NCBI GenBank assembly: GCA_035546355.1
Contig: DATKEH010000105.1
Coordinates: forward strand, 1 to 17,930
Direction: 5' to 3'
Source: DATKEH01 sp035546355
Lineage (GTDB): Bacteria; Acidobacteriota; Thermoanaerobaculia; Multivoradales; JAIOJS01
DNA length: 17,930 bases
Part shown: piece after piece, positions 6,462-13,085 of the stretch
Position numbering within the stretch: the first letter of the stretch is position 1
Layout of the letters: every line of letters begins with the position of its first letter
The notes under the pieces: model-generated
What the model saw: the letters and a program-made list of their open reading frames with translations, nothing else
Told to the model about the DNA's origin: nothing
The model's database searches: none
Made by a program: the position numbers and the translations under genes

Positions 6462-7205
6462 ATGAGAACACGCTTTCCGACCCTGCTGCTCCCCACCGCC
6501 CTCCTGCTCGCCGCCTGCACCGCCGCCGCGCCGCCCGCTCCGGCGCCCGCTCCGGCGCCTGCCACTACCGCCGCCGCCCTCTGCAACGGCACCCGCTGGG
6601 TCGCCCGCTCGGCGGAGTACGAGGCGGCGGCCCACCAGGCCTTCACCCTGGCTACCGAGCGGGTCGAGGAGCTGGCGGCCGGGCGCGCCCCGGGAACCTG
6701 GGCCGTCGCCCTGGACGGCGACGAGACGGTGATCAGCAACCTCACCTACCAGCTGGAGGGGGAACGGCTGGGAGTCGGCCACACCAGCGCGCGATGGGCC
6801 GAGTGGGTGGAGCGGCGCCAGGCGACCGCGATGCCCGGGGCAGTGGCGTTCCTGCAAAGGGTGCGCGAGCTCGGCGGCCGCATCGCCATCGTCACCAACC
6901 GTCACGTCTCGGCCCAGCGCGCCACCGAGGACAACCTCGACGCTCTGGGGGTGCCGTACGACGTGGTGCTGTCGATGGACAGGGACCGCGAGAAGGAGCC
7001 GCGGTACGACGCGGTCGCCGAGGGCACGGCGGACCCCGGGTTCCCGCCGCTCGACATCGTGCTGTGGGTGGGCGACAACGTCATGGACTTCCCCGACCTC
7101 GACCAGGGGCTCAAGGGGGGGGATGCCGCCGCCTTCGCGGACTTCGGGCGGCGCTTCATCCTGATCCCCAATCCGCTCTACGGCTCCTGGGAGGCCGGCG
7201 ACTGA
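6462..7205 (+). CDS. HAD-superfamily acid phosphatase lipoprotein, e(P4) / class C type
   Basis: A 247-residue lipoprotein phosphatase. The signal peptide ends in a lipobox LAAC with Cys19. A Pro-Ala linker (20-37) follows, partly encoded by a 12-bp tandem duplication at 6536-6559. HAD motif I is ALDGDET, with Asp85 the nucleophile and Asp87 the general acid. Motif II is IVTNR (Thr145), motif III is Lys178 in EKEPR, and motif IV is GDNVMDF (204-210). The C-terminal PNPLYGSWE also fits the e(P4) family. Such outer-membrane lipoproteins remove phosphate from nucleotides and related esters, for example in NAD or nucleotide scavenging. In this family the motif I residue between the two Asp is usually bulkier than Gly86. 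It is divergent from moaX and convergent with the metallopeptidase gene. The substrate is unknown. Confidence 0.92.
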   Translation: MRTRFPTLLLPTALLLAACTAAAPPAPAPAPAPATTAAALCNGTRWVARSAEYEAAAHQAFTLATERVEELAAGRAPGTWAVALDGDETVISNLTYQLEGERLGVGHTSARWAEWVERRQATAMPGAVAFLQRVRELGGRIAIVTNRHVSAQRATEDNLDALGVPYDVVLSMDRDREKEPRYDAVAEGTADPGFPPLDIVLWVGDNVMDFPDLDQGLKGGDAAAFADFGRRFILIPNPLYGSWEAGD

Positions 7206-7329
7206 CGGCCGCTGAGACGAGCTGGCCGCTACCACCCGGCAGCTGCGGCGGCAGGGGTCGGCGTGGGTACCACGAGCCGGGCCGGGTCGAGCCGGCGCGA
7301 GCGTCGGTCGGGGAGGTACCCGTTGCCGC

Positions 7330-7359
7330 AAAAAAAAAGTGGGCGCTTGGGGAGCGCCC
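7330..7359 (-). terminator. Rho-independent terminator of the sigma/PDZ/peptidase run
   Basis: Read on the minus strand, a perfect seven-base-pair stem (GGGCGCT/AGCGCCC, extended by one A-T pair) with a five-base loop is followed within two bases by nine T residues (7338-7330). It lies 24 bases past the stop of the metallopeptidase gene. The opposite strand has no T run, so it acts in one direction. Confidence 0.88.
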
Positions 7360-7383
7360 ATGGAGAAAAGGGTGAGGCCTCGA

Positions 7384-8733
7384 TTATAACGCAGCCGCCT
7401 CGCCGCTGCCAACCCCCCGCCGGCGGACCCACGCCGCGAGCCCTCCTTCGAGGTCGGCGAGCGGCACACCCAGGTGCTCCTCGAGCGCCTCGGCGGTGGC
7501 GGGATCACCGGCGGCGATCCCGCCGAGGAAGGCGCGGAACCCGTCGCCGTGCTCGCCGGCGAGGAGAAACCGCACCAGAAAGCCCGCCTGGACGTACAGC
7601 AGCTGGCGCGACGACGCTCCGGGGGGCGCATCCTCCACCCGCACCAGCTCGGTCAGCGGCAACAGCTCCCGGCGCTCGGCGGCGCGCTGCCAGAGCTCTC
7701 TCGCCGCCAGCCCGCCGTGCAGCTCCCAGCGCGGCGTCCGCTCCAGGCGGGAGCCGCCGAGGCTGCCCGGCACCAGCCTGCCTTCGCCGTCGAAGGCCGA
7801 CTCCCCCAGGGCGTCGGCCGTCCCCTCCTCGAGCCAGAGCGGCAGCGCCGGCCCCAGAGCGCGGCGGTTCAGCAGATGGACCAGCTCGTGGAGCAGGCTC
7901 GCCCGCACCTCGCCGGGCGGCCGCCCCTCGCGCCACGACGCGACCACGCCCCCGGACGCATAGGCGTCGGCAGCGGCGCGGTCGTCACCCATCGCATAGG
8001 CGGCGAAGTCGTCTCGTCGCTGGAAGAGGACCACCGCGCCCCGCGCTTCGCCCATCGGCTGCAACCCGTAGTACCGGCGATAGGCGGGCTCGATCTGCGC
8101 CGCCGCCCGATCGAGCAGCAGGAGCAGCGCCCGGTCGCCCGAGTCGGTATGGAGCTCGTAGGGTCCCGCGGCCAGCGTGCGCCGCGGCGTTTGCAGACGC
8201 GCCAGGGCACGCGCCAGCCGCTGCGGATCGGGGGGTGGCGCCGGCCGTGGCAGCGGCGGAGCCGGCTCGGCCATCTGCGGCGCGTGCTCCGGTCGGTGCA
8301 CGGACGCCCGCGGTACCCAGCCGCGCTGGCCGCGCCAGGCCACCTGCAACCAGGCGCCGGATTCGCCGAGCACGACTGGGTTGGCGAGGGCCGGCATCAG
8401 GAGGACCGGAGCCGCTCCCGGCCGCGGCGCCTCCAGCAGGGGGGTTCCGGGGTGCAGCCAGACGCGCCCTCTCGCCGGCGCGCCGAGGATCACGATCTCC
8501 CGGTCTGCGCCCTCCGGCGCGGCAGCGCCCGCGACTGGCGAGACCGCACCCGCGGGCGGCCCGCCGTCGCCCACGTAGCGGGCTCGGAAGGCGGCGACGG
8601 CGGGCCCTACCACCGGCCATTCGGCCGCCGCCACCAGTGGCCCCCAGTCGGGGTGGCGGGTCGACCAGGCGAACGCGGCGAAGAGCGCGAGGGCGAGGAG
8701 CAGCAGCGATACGAAGGGCCAATCGCGGCGCAT
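7384..8733 (-). CDS. Membrane-anchored zinc metallopeptidase (peptidase MA-like) with SH3-like domain
   Basis: A 449-residue protein. One N-terminal membrane segment (about 7-23) puts the rest outside the cytoplasm. Residues about 88-143 look like a bacterial SH3 domain (ending WLQVAWRGQRGWVP). A Pro-rich linker (155-170) follows. The C-terminal part is a gluzincin-type peptidase: HELVH at 282-286 supplies two zinc ligands and the general base, and LPLWLEEGTA (298-306), 16 residues on, supplies the third ligand (Glu302 or Glu303). This matches the peptidase MA / DUF1570 pattern. It lies 78 bases after the PDZ gene with no terminator between them, so it may be the last gene of the ECF sigma operon. 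The substrate is not known. Proteolysis of an envelope protein or of the anti-sigma factor is possible. Confidence 0.9.
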   Translation of the reverse strand: MRRDWPFVSLLLLALALFAAFAWSTRHPDWGPLVAAAEWPVVGPAVAAFRARYVGDGGPPAGAVSPVAGAAAPEGADREIVILGAPARGRVWLHPGTPLLEAPRPGAAPVLLMPALANPVVLGESGAWLQVAWRGQRGWVPRASVHRPEHAPQMAEPAPPLPRPAPPPDPQRLARALARLQTPRRTLAAGPYELHTDSGDRALLLLLDRAAAQIEPAYRRYYGLQPMGEARGAVVLFQRRDDFAAYAMGDDRAAADAYASGGVVASWREGRPPGEVRASLLHELVHLLNRRALGPALPLWLEEGTADALGESAFDGEGRLVPGSLGGSRLERTPRWELHGGLAARELWQRAAERRELLPLTELVRVEDAPPGASSRQLLYVQAGFLVRFLLAGEHGDGFRAFLGGIAAGDPATAEALEEHLGVPLADLEGGLAAWVRRRGVGSGEAAAL

Positions 8734-8811
8734 GGCGACGCTCTCGTTGTACCACGCGACCAGGACCCTACCCCGGCTCCGGTGGACACTCCGCAGCCGC
8801 GCGCCGGCGGC

Positions 8812-9612
8812 TCACCGCCGCTCGGCGAGCCTGCGCTCGAGCTCCTTCAGCCGGCGTTCGAGCTGCCGCACCTTCTCCTCCAAAGCCTGGCGCTCGGCGA
8901 TCCGCTCCTCGATGCGCAGGCGCAGCTGCGGATCGTCGAGCCGGACGTCGAGGTTGGCCATGGCGCTCGCCATCGCCTCCGCCACCTCCGCGCCGACGTG
9001 GCCGAGCTCCTTGCCGAGATGCGTCCAGGCTTCGGGATGGGGAACCTTCATCCGCAACTCCTCGCCGTCGGCCTCGAAGAAGTAGCCGAGATCGACGGCC
9101 CGGGCCTTGCGGCTCTCGAGGGCGGCGCGCAGGCTCAGCCGCCGGCCGTCGCGCACCACCTCGACGGCCACCTGATCCCCCTCGCCATGCGGCGCCACCG
9201 CCCGCCGCAGGTCCCAGCTCGATGCGATCGGCTGGCCGTCGATCTCCAGCAGCACGTCGCCCACCGACAGCCCCGCAGCCTCGGCCGGGCTGCCCTTCTC
9301 GACGCGGGCGACGAGGAGCCCGTTCGCGCGGTCGGCGCCGAGGTGCTCCCGCAGCTCGGGAGTGAGCTCGACCACGTGGACGCCCAGATAGCCCCGCGTC
9401 GCGCGGTCCGGGAACACCAGCGGACCGTCGCCGCGACGGTGGACGCGGACCACGCGCGGCGTGTCGCTCTCGCCCCACCGCACTTCCGCCACCTTGCCCT
9501 CCTCGGAGCTGACGAAGACGAAGCCGGCGGCGCCGGCCGGTGCGGCAGCCAGCGCCGCGGCGAGGGCGGCGGCGGCGGCATGGCGTGCGAATCGGATGCA
9601 GGGGTCGTTCAT
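8812..9612 (-). CDS. Secreted PDZ-domain protein with C-terminal coiled coil
   Basis: A 266-residue protein with a long Ala-rich signal peptide (to about 29). A single PDZ domain spans about 73-165: RGYLGVHVVEL, then GLLVARVEKGSPAEAAGLSVGDVLLEIDG with the ligand-binding loop and core. The region at 172-192 (DLGYFFEADGEELRMKVPHP) is unfamiliar. The last 40 residues (227-266) are strongly heptad-like and charged and should form a coiled coil. There is no protease triad, so it is not a complete HtrA/DegS. The ATG at 9612 is chosen over an upstream ATG because GAGGAG lies seven bases before it and the signal peptide starts there. It follows the anti-sigma gene by 46 bases. In the context of sigma-E-like systems it could sense or present peptides in the periplasm. 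That is inference. Confidence 0.92.
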   Translation of the reverse strand: MNDPCIRFARHAAAAALAAALAAAPAGAAGFVFVSSEEGKVAEVRWGESDTPRVVRVHRRGDGPLVFPDRATRGYLGVHVVELTPELREHLGADRANGLLVARVEKGSPAEAAGLSVGDVLLEIDGQPIASSWDLRRAVAPHGEGDQVAVEVVRDGRRLSLRAALESRKARAVDLGYFFEADGEELRMKVPHPEAWTHLGKELGHVGAEVAEAMASAMANLDVRLDDPQLRLRIEERIAERQALEEKVRQLERRLKELERRLAERR

Positions 9613-9658
9613 GTTCGGGCTCCTCGGGTATCGGTTGGGTCCGTGGCGGGGGTTCGGT

Positions 9659-10081
9659 TCAGCCGGCGTCGCGTCCGCCACCCCGCCGCGCGGTGCGGGG
9701 GTCGGCGGCCAGGACGACGGCCTCCAGGGTGGTCAGGTTCAGCACCAGGTCGACGTCCTCGGTGCCGCCGAGGTAGAGCGCGCCCGCCGGCTGCTCGACG
9801 CTGCGGCGCAGCTCCTCGAGCTCGCGAGCCAGCTCTCCGGACTCGGCCCGCAGCGCCGCCAGGCGGGCCTCGCGGCGGGCCTGGCGCCACTCGTCGATGC
9901 CGAAGGCGCTCGCCGCCAGCAGCGGCAGCGCCACGGCGGCGGCGGCGGCGAGCCGGCGGTAGGGGCCCGGGGCGGGACGGGCGGCGCCGTCGAGGCGGCC
10001 GAGGACCTCCGCGGTGAAGGTCGGGCCGGGTTCCCCGGCGGGCAGGGACCGCAGGGCTTCACGCAGTGGGTCGCGGCGCAT
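9659..10081 (-). CDS. Membrane anti-sigma-like protein (zinc-less), partner of the ECF sigma factor
   Basis: A 140-residue single-pass protein. A short cytoplasmic N-terminus (LREALRSLPAGEPGPTFTAE) precedes a membrane helix at about 44-61, then a charged coiled-coil segment (64-97) and a small outer domain with YLGGTEDVDLVLNL (103-116). It lies directly downstream of, and overlaps by 23 bases, the ECF sigma gene, which is the usual place for an anti-sigma factor. There is no HxxxCxxC zinc motif. I prefer ATG 10081 because GGAGAGG precedes it; an in-frame ATG at 10093 is also possible. Assignment as the inhibitor rests on position, topology and size, not on a strong motif. Confidence 0.78.
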   Translation of the reverse strand: MRRDPLREALRSLPAGEPGPTFTAEVLGRLDGAARPAPGPYRRLAAAAAVALPLLAASAFGIDEWRQARREARLAALRAESGELARELEELRRSVEQPAGALYLGGTEDVDLVLNLTTLEAVVLAADPRTARRGGGRDAG

Positions 10082-10643
10082 GGTCCTCTCCATGGAGATA
10101 GGGCGCCAGGGCCTGGCGCAGGCGCTGCCGGCCCCGGTGGATGCGGGATTTGACGGTCCCCTCGCGGCATCCCAGCAGCCTGGCGATGTCGGCCTGGGTC
10201 CAATCCTCGACCTCGAACAGCACCAGGGGGACGCGGAAGTGCAGGGGGAGGTGCGCGAGCTCGTGGCGGAGCCGCCGGTGCAGCTCGCCCTGGAGCAGTC
10301 GCTCCTGGGCGACCGGCGGCCCGCCGTTGCCGTTGCGCGACAGCAGCGGGCGCAGGGCCTGCCAGCGGCGGCGGCGGCGCTCCTCGCTGCGCAGCAGGTT
10401 GGTGGCGATGCGAAAGAGATACGGCGTCAGGCGCCCCTCCTCCCGATACCCGCCGGCCGCCTGGAAGAGCCGCACGAAGGCTTCCTGCGCCAGATCCTCG
10501 GCCCGCTCCCGGTCCCCCGCGAGGCGCGAGAGGTACCCCACCAGCGGACCCTTGTGGCGCTCGACCAGCAGGGCGAAGGCCTGCCGGTCGCCTTCTCGCA
10601 CCCGCGTCATCAGCTCGCCGTCGGTGACTTGCATCGCTTCCAT
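10059..10643 (-). CDS. ECF-type RNA polymerase sigma factor (sigma-70 family, RpoE-like)
   Basis: A 194-residue sigma factor of normal ECF length. Region 2 (about 20-92) contains RAEDLAQEAFVRLFQAAGGY and the promoter-melting helix PYLFRIATNLLRSEERRRRR. A short Gly-Asn linker follows (102-110), then region 4 (about 118-180) with DWTQADIARLLGCREGTVKS, the helix-turn-helix that reads the -35 element. The start is either ATG 10643 or ATG 10634. The second would leave AAGGG as a ribosome site downstream of the predicted transcription start. It is followed in overlap by a membrane anti-sigma-like gene and then by envelope genes. A GGAACC / CGTTA promoter directly upstream suggests that it drives its own operon. 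Confidence 0.95.
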   Translation of the reverse strand: MEAMQVTDGELMTRVREGDRQAFALLVERHKGPLVGYLSRLAGDRERAEDLAQEAFVRLFQAAGGYREEGRLTPYLFRIATNLLRSEERRRRRWQALRPLLSRNGNGGPPVAQERLLQGELHRRLRHELAHLPLHFRVPLVLFEVEDWTQADIARLLGCREGTVKSRIHRGRQRLRQALAPYLHGEDHAPRPTA

Positions 10644-10650
10644 CCCTTTC

Positions 10651-10676
10651 TAACGTCGCAGGGGGCGGAAGGTTCC
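10651..10676 (-). promoter_or_regulatory. Candidate ECF (auto-regulatory) promoter of the sigma factor operon
   Basis: On the minus strand GGAACC (10676-10671) and CGTTA (10655-10651) are separated by 15 bases, or 16 if GGAAC is taken as the box. GGAAC with CGTT or TCTGA-type -10 boxes at this spacing is typical of ECF sigma promoters. Transcription would begin around 10644-10647, only a few bases before the sigma gene. Assignment to this particular sigma factor is inference. Confidence 0.62.
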
Positions 10677-10681
10677 AGGCG

Positions 10682-10694
10682 GGGGAGAGAGGGG
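10682..10694. repeat. Third copy of the 13-mer GGGGAGAGAGGGG, single arm
   Basis: This is an exact copy of the 13-mer found in the palindromes at 6391-6419 and 14324-14357, but without the matching opposite arm. It is followed by its own small hairpin (GCCGCG 10694-10699 with CGCGGC 10702-10707). It lies upstream of the ECF promoter and downstream of the thioesterase gene. Confidence 0.5.
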
Positions 10695-10735
10695 CCGCGA
10701 GCGCGGCAACGGACCGAGCCAGGCCAGGGTGCCCG

Positions 10736-11071
10736 TCAGCCCTCGAGGAGGGCGAAGGTGACGCTGGCCTTGGCGACCAGGCGGTCGCCCTGCAGCACCT
10801 CCCCCTCGGCGAAGGCCAGGCGCCGGCCGCGACGCAGCAGCCGGCCGCGCCCGACGAGCCGACCGGGGCGGGCGCGGGAGAGCAGGCTCAGCGCGACCGT
10901 CGTCGGCACCACCGGCGCGGCCACGGCGAGCGAGGCGGCGACCTCCGCCAGGGTGGCGAGAACCGCGAAGTGGACGGTCTCGGGGGCCACCAGGTGGTCG
11001 GGACGGGTGTCGAGCACGACGCCACCGCCGTCCGCCTGCGGCTCGATCCCCAGCCACCGGTTGAACCCCAT
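10736..11071 (-). CDS. Hotdog-fold thioesterase, PaaI / YiiD-C-like small protein
   Basis: A 111-residue protein with the small hotdog fold of acyl-CoA thioesterases of the PaaI group. It has an N-terminal MGFNRWLGIEPQADGGGVVL strand, then VAPETVHFAVLATLAEVAASLA covering the central helix, and VGRGRLLRRGRRLAFAEGEV and KASVTFALLEG as the late strands. Such enzymes hydrolyse acyl-CoA thioesters. The helix reads VHFAVLATLAE where many relatives have an HGG..ATLAD pattern, so the catalytic residues differ or belong to another subgroup. It is divergent from the AidB-like acyl-CoA dehydrogenase, which fits acyl-CoA turnover. No Shine-Dalgarno sequence is present. A TATACT box eight bases before the ATG suggests a leaderless transcript. 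Confidence 0.83.
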   Translation of the reverse strand: MGFNRWLGIEPQADGGGVVLDTRPDHLVAPETVHFAVLATLAEVAASLAVAAPVVPTTVALSLLSRARPGRLVGRGRLLRRGRRLAFAEGEVLQGDRLVAKASVTFALLEG

Positions 11072-11079
11072 CGCCGCGG

Positions 11080-11085
11080 AGTATA
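11080..11085 (-). promoter_or_regulatory. Candidate -10 box (TATACT) of a leaderless promoter for the thioesterase gene
   Basis: TATACT is five of six to the TATAAT consensus and ends eight bases before the ATG at 11071 on the minus strand. The bases between (CCGCGGCG) contain no ribosome site. A -35 box is not evident. Confidence 0.5.
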
Positions 11086-11103
11086 GCGTCGAGGGGCCCG
11101 CAC

Positions 11104-11115
11104 CCCGCCGGCGGG
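11104..11115. promoter_or_regulatory. 12-bp perfect palindrome in a divergent promoter region, possible operator
   Basis: CCCGCCGGCGGG is self-complementary and lies between the start of the thioesterase gene and the start of the AidB-like gene. In DNA this GC-rich such palindromes arise by chance fairly often, so an operator role is only a suggestion. Confidence 0.25.
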
Positions 11116-11175
11116 CCTGCGCCGCCAACGGGACGAGCGGGGGCCACGAAGGCCGCCCGAGAAACGAGGATCCCG

Positions 11176-12858
11176 ATGAGCGAGCCGTCCCTCTCCCACG
11201 CCGGAAGCTTCTACCAGCCGCCTCCCGAGCTGCCCAACCAGTACCTCGACGACACGCTGTTGCGGTCGCTGTTGCGCCGCCTCCTCCCCGAGGAGGTGCT
11301 GCGCCAGGCCGAGCCGCAGTTGCGCCACCTGGGGGAGCGCGCCGTGGGCGAGGTGCAGCGGATGGGCGACGACGCCGAGGCCAACCCACCGCGGCACGTC
11401 CCCTTCGACCCCTGGGGGCGCCGCATCGACAGGGTCGAGACCAGCCCCGGCTGGCAGGGCTTGCGCCGCGTCGCCGCCGAGGAAGGGCTGGTGGCCCTCG
11501 CCTACGAGCGCCCGTGGGGCGCCTCCTCGCGCGTCGTCCAGCACGCCCTGCTCTACCTGTTCAACCCCGCCGCCGCCACCTATCTCTGCCCGCTGGCGAT
11601 GACCGACGGCGCGGCTCGGCTCCTCGAAGTGGTGGCGGAACGCGAGCTGCGCGACCGCCTGCTCCCGCGGCTCACCAGCCGCGACCCGGACCGCTTCTGG
11701 ACCTCCGGCCAGTGGATGACCGAGCGCGGCGGCGGCTCGGACGTCTCGGCCAGCGAGACGCTGGCGGTCCCCGTCGGCGACGGCAGCTTCCGCCTCTACG
11801 GCAGCAAGTGGTTCACCTCCGCGATCGACTCGGAGATCGCCTTCACCCTGGCGCGGCCGGTGGAGGCCGCGGCGGGCAGCGCCGGGCTGTCCCTGTTCCT
11901 CCTGCAGCTGCGAGACGAGGCCGGCCAGTTGCAGGGCATCCGCGTCGAGCGGCTCAAGGACAAGCTGGGCACCCGCGCCCTGCCCACCGCCGAGCTCACC
12001 CTGGAGGGGACCCCGGCACTGCTCGTCGGCGGCCAGGGGGCGGGGGTACGGAAGATCGCCGTGCTGATGAACGTGACCCGCGTCTACAACGCCAACGGCG
12101 CGGTCGGCGGCATGCGCCGCGCCCTGGCGCTGGCGCGCGACTACGCGTCCCGCCGCCACGCCTTCGGCCGACCGCTGGCCCGCCACCCGCTCCACGACGA
12201 GACCCTGGCCGAGATGGAGGCCGAGGTCGCCGCCGGCCTGCTGCTGCTGTTCTGGGCCGCCTCGCTGCAGGGGCGGGAGGAGACCGACGCCGCCAGCGAA
12301 GAGGAGCGTCGCTGCCTGCGGCTGCTCACTCCCCTGCTCAAGCTGTACACCGGCAAACAGGCGGTGGCGGTGGCCAGCGAGGCGCTGGAGTGCTTCGGCG
12401 GTGCCGGCTACGTGGAGGACACCGGCCTGCCGCGGTTGCTGCGCGACGCCCAGGTGCTGACGATCTGGGAAGGCACCACCAACGTGCTGGCCCTGGATGC
12501 CCTGCGGGCCATCGCCCGCGAGCAGGCGCTCCCCCCCTTCCTGGCAGCCGTCGCCGGCTCCCTTCCCGCTGCCGATGCCGCCAGCGCCGCCTGCGTCCGC
12601 GAGGCGCTGGAGCGGCTCGCGGCGCACGCCGCGGCGGCGCCCGCCATGCCGCGCGACGAGCTCGAGCGCTCGGCGCGGCGCTTCGCGATGGCCCTCGGGC
12701 GCACTGCCGCGGGAGCCCTGCTCCTCGAGCAGGCGGCCTGGAGCCGCCGCGCCGGGGACCCGGCGGCGGACCGCTGGGAGGGCGCCGCCCGCCGCTGGCT
12801 GGCGCGCGATCTGGCCCCTCTGCCGCAGGGTCGCGCGGCGGTGACGCCGCACCCCTGA
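11176..12858 (+). CDS. AidB-like acyl-CoA dehydrogenase family flavoprotein
   Basis: A 560-residue protein built like E. coli AidB (about 540 residues), longer than ordinary acyl-CoA dehydrogenases. The N-terminal FYQPPPELPNQY segment (12-23) matches the extra domain of AidB, where NQP is typical. The core has CPLAMTDGAARLL (138-150), WMTERGGGSDVSASET (180-195) for flavin and substrate binding, YGSKWFTSAIDSE (208-220), and GIRVERLKDKLGTRALPTAE (254-273). IWEGTTNVLALD (430-441) carries the likely catalytic Glu432. A C-terminal helical domain (about 441-560) corresponds to the DNA-binding region of AidB. AidB limits alkylation damage in E. coli, while relatives oxidise acyl-CoAs; which applies here is open. 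GAGG lies six bases before the ATG. The hairpin at 12860 follows the stop directly. Confidence 0.92.
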   Translation: MSEPSLSHAGSFYQPPPELPNQYLDDTLLRSLLRRLLPEEVLRQAEPQLRHLGERAVGEVQRMGDDAEANPPRHVPFDPWGRRIDRVETSPGWQGLRRVAAEEGLVALAYERPWGASSRVVQHALLYLFNPAAATYLCPLAMTDGAARLLEVVAERELRDRLLPRLTSRDPDRFWTSGQWMTERGGGSDVSASETLAVPVGDGSFRLYGSKWFTSAIDSEIAFTLARPVEAAAGSAGLSLFLLQLRDEAGQLQGIRVERLKDKLGTRALPTAELTLEGTPALLVGGQGAGVRKIAVLMNVTRVYNANGAVGGMRRALALARDYASRRHAFGRPLARHPLHDETLAEMEAEVAAGLLLLFWAASLQGREETDAASEEERRCLRLLTPLLKLYTGKQAVAVASEALECFGGAGYVEDTGLPRLLRDAQVLTIWEGTTNVLALDALRAIAREQALPPFLAAVAGSLPAADAASAACVREALERLAAHAAAAPAMPRDELERSARRFAMALGRTAAGALLLEQAAWSRRAGDPAADRWEGAARRWLARDLAPLPQGRAAVTPHP

Positions 12859-12859
12859 A

Positions 12860-12878
12860 GGGAGGGTTTTACCCTCCC
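12860..12878 (+). terminator. Stem-loop directly after the AidB-like gene, probable terminator
   Basis: A perfect seven-base-pair stem, GGGAGGG (12860-12866) with CCCTCCC (12872-12878), has a five-base TTTTA loop and starts two bases after the stop codon. There is no T run after it, so it is either a Rho-assisted terminator or an mRNA-stabilising 3' end. Confidence 0.55.
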
Positions 12879-12950
12879 CAGGGCCACGGCTTGCAACGAC
12901 GGGGGCTCGATCCGGGTGGGTCGGGGAGGCCCCTGACCGCCAGCCAAGTG

Positions 12951-12959
12951 CCTGTAAAA
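12951..12959 (+). promoter_or_regulatory. Candidate activator-binding element (CCTGTAAAA) upstream of a sigma-54 promoter
   Basis: This AT-rich 9-mer lies 41 bases before the -24 GG of the promoter at 13000. Its exact reverse complement (17622-17630) lies at almost the same distance (39 bases) before the very similar promoter at 17669. The repeat and spacing are seen; binding by the NtrC-family regulator encoded at 16240 is inferred. Confidence 0.45.
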
Positions 12960-12999
12960 CCGACTCTTGCGTGCTCGCTGCTGCGGCGCGCAGGGGTAG

Positions 13000-13015
13000 C
13001 GGCACGCGCCCTGCA
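13000..13015 (+). promoter_or_regulatory. Candidate sigma-54 (-24/-12) promoter of the beta-propeller gene
   Basis: CGGCACG, four bases, then CTGCA. This is the sigma-54 consensus TGGCACG-N4-TTGCA with two T-to-C changes, and GG and GC are exactly ten bases apart. Transcription would start near 13026. The leader of about 60 bases contains an inverted repeat (13029-13035 with 13059-13065) ahead of the ribosome site. Confidence 0.6.
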
Positions 13016-13085
13016 ACGGCCTCCGTCAGCGCCGGTTTCGCACATCTACAGATTACCGCCGGCGCCGCGACTGGAGGACCCTGGA

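Noticed and set aside
7265..7321. GGGTACC / GGTACCC inverted repeat (7265-7271, 7315-7321) after the phosphatase gene
   Set aside because: Only seven base pairs with a 43-base spacer in the convergent gap. It could help end the phosphatase transcript, but the evidence is too weak for a terminator call.
12880..12999. Possible riboswitch or small RNA between the AidB-like and propeller genes
   Set aside because: The G-rich stretch around 12900-12930 does not match any riboswitch core I know, and the candidate sigma-54 promoter begins downstream of it, so it would not be in the propeller leader.
10014..13085. The plus-strand open frame of the propeller gene extends about 3 kb upstream
   Set aside because: The extension is antisense to the sigma and thioesterase genes and out of frame in the AidB-like gene. 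The signal peptide and a GGAGG site place the start at 13086.
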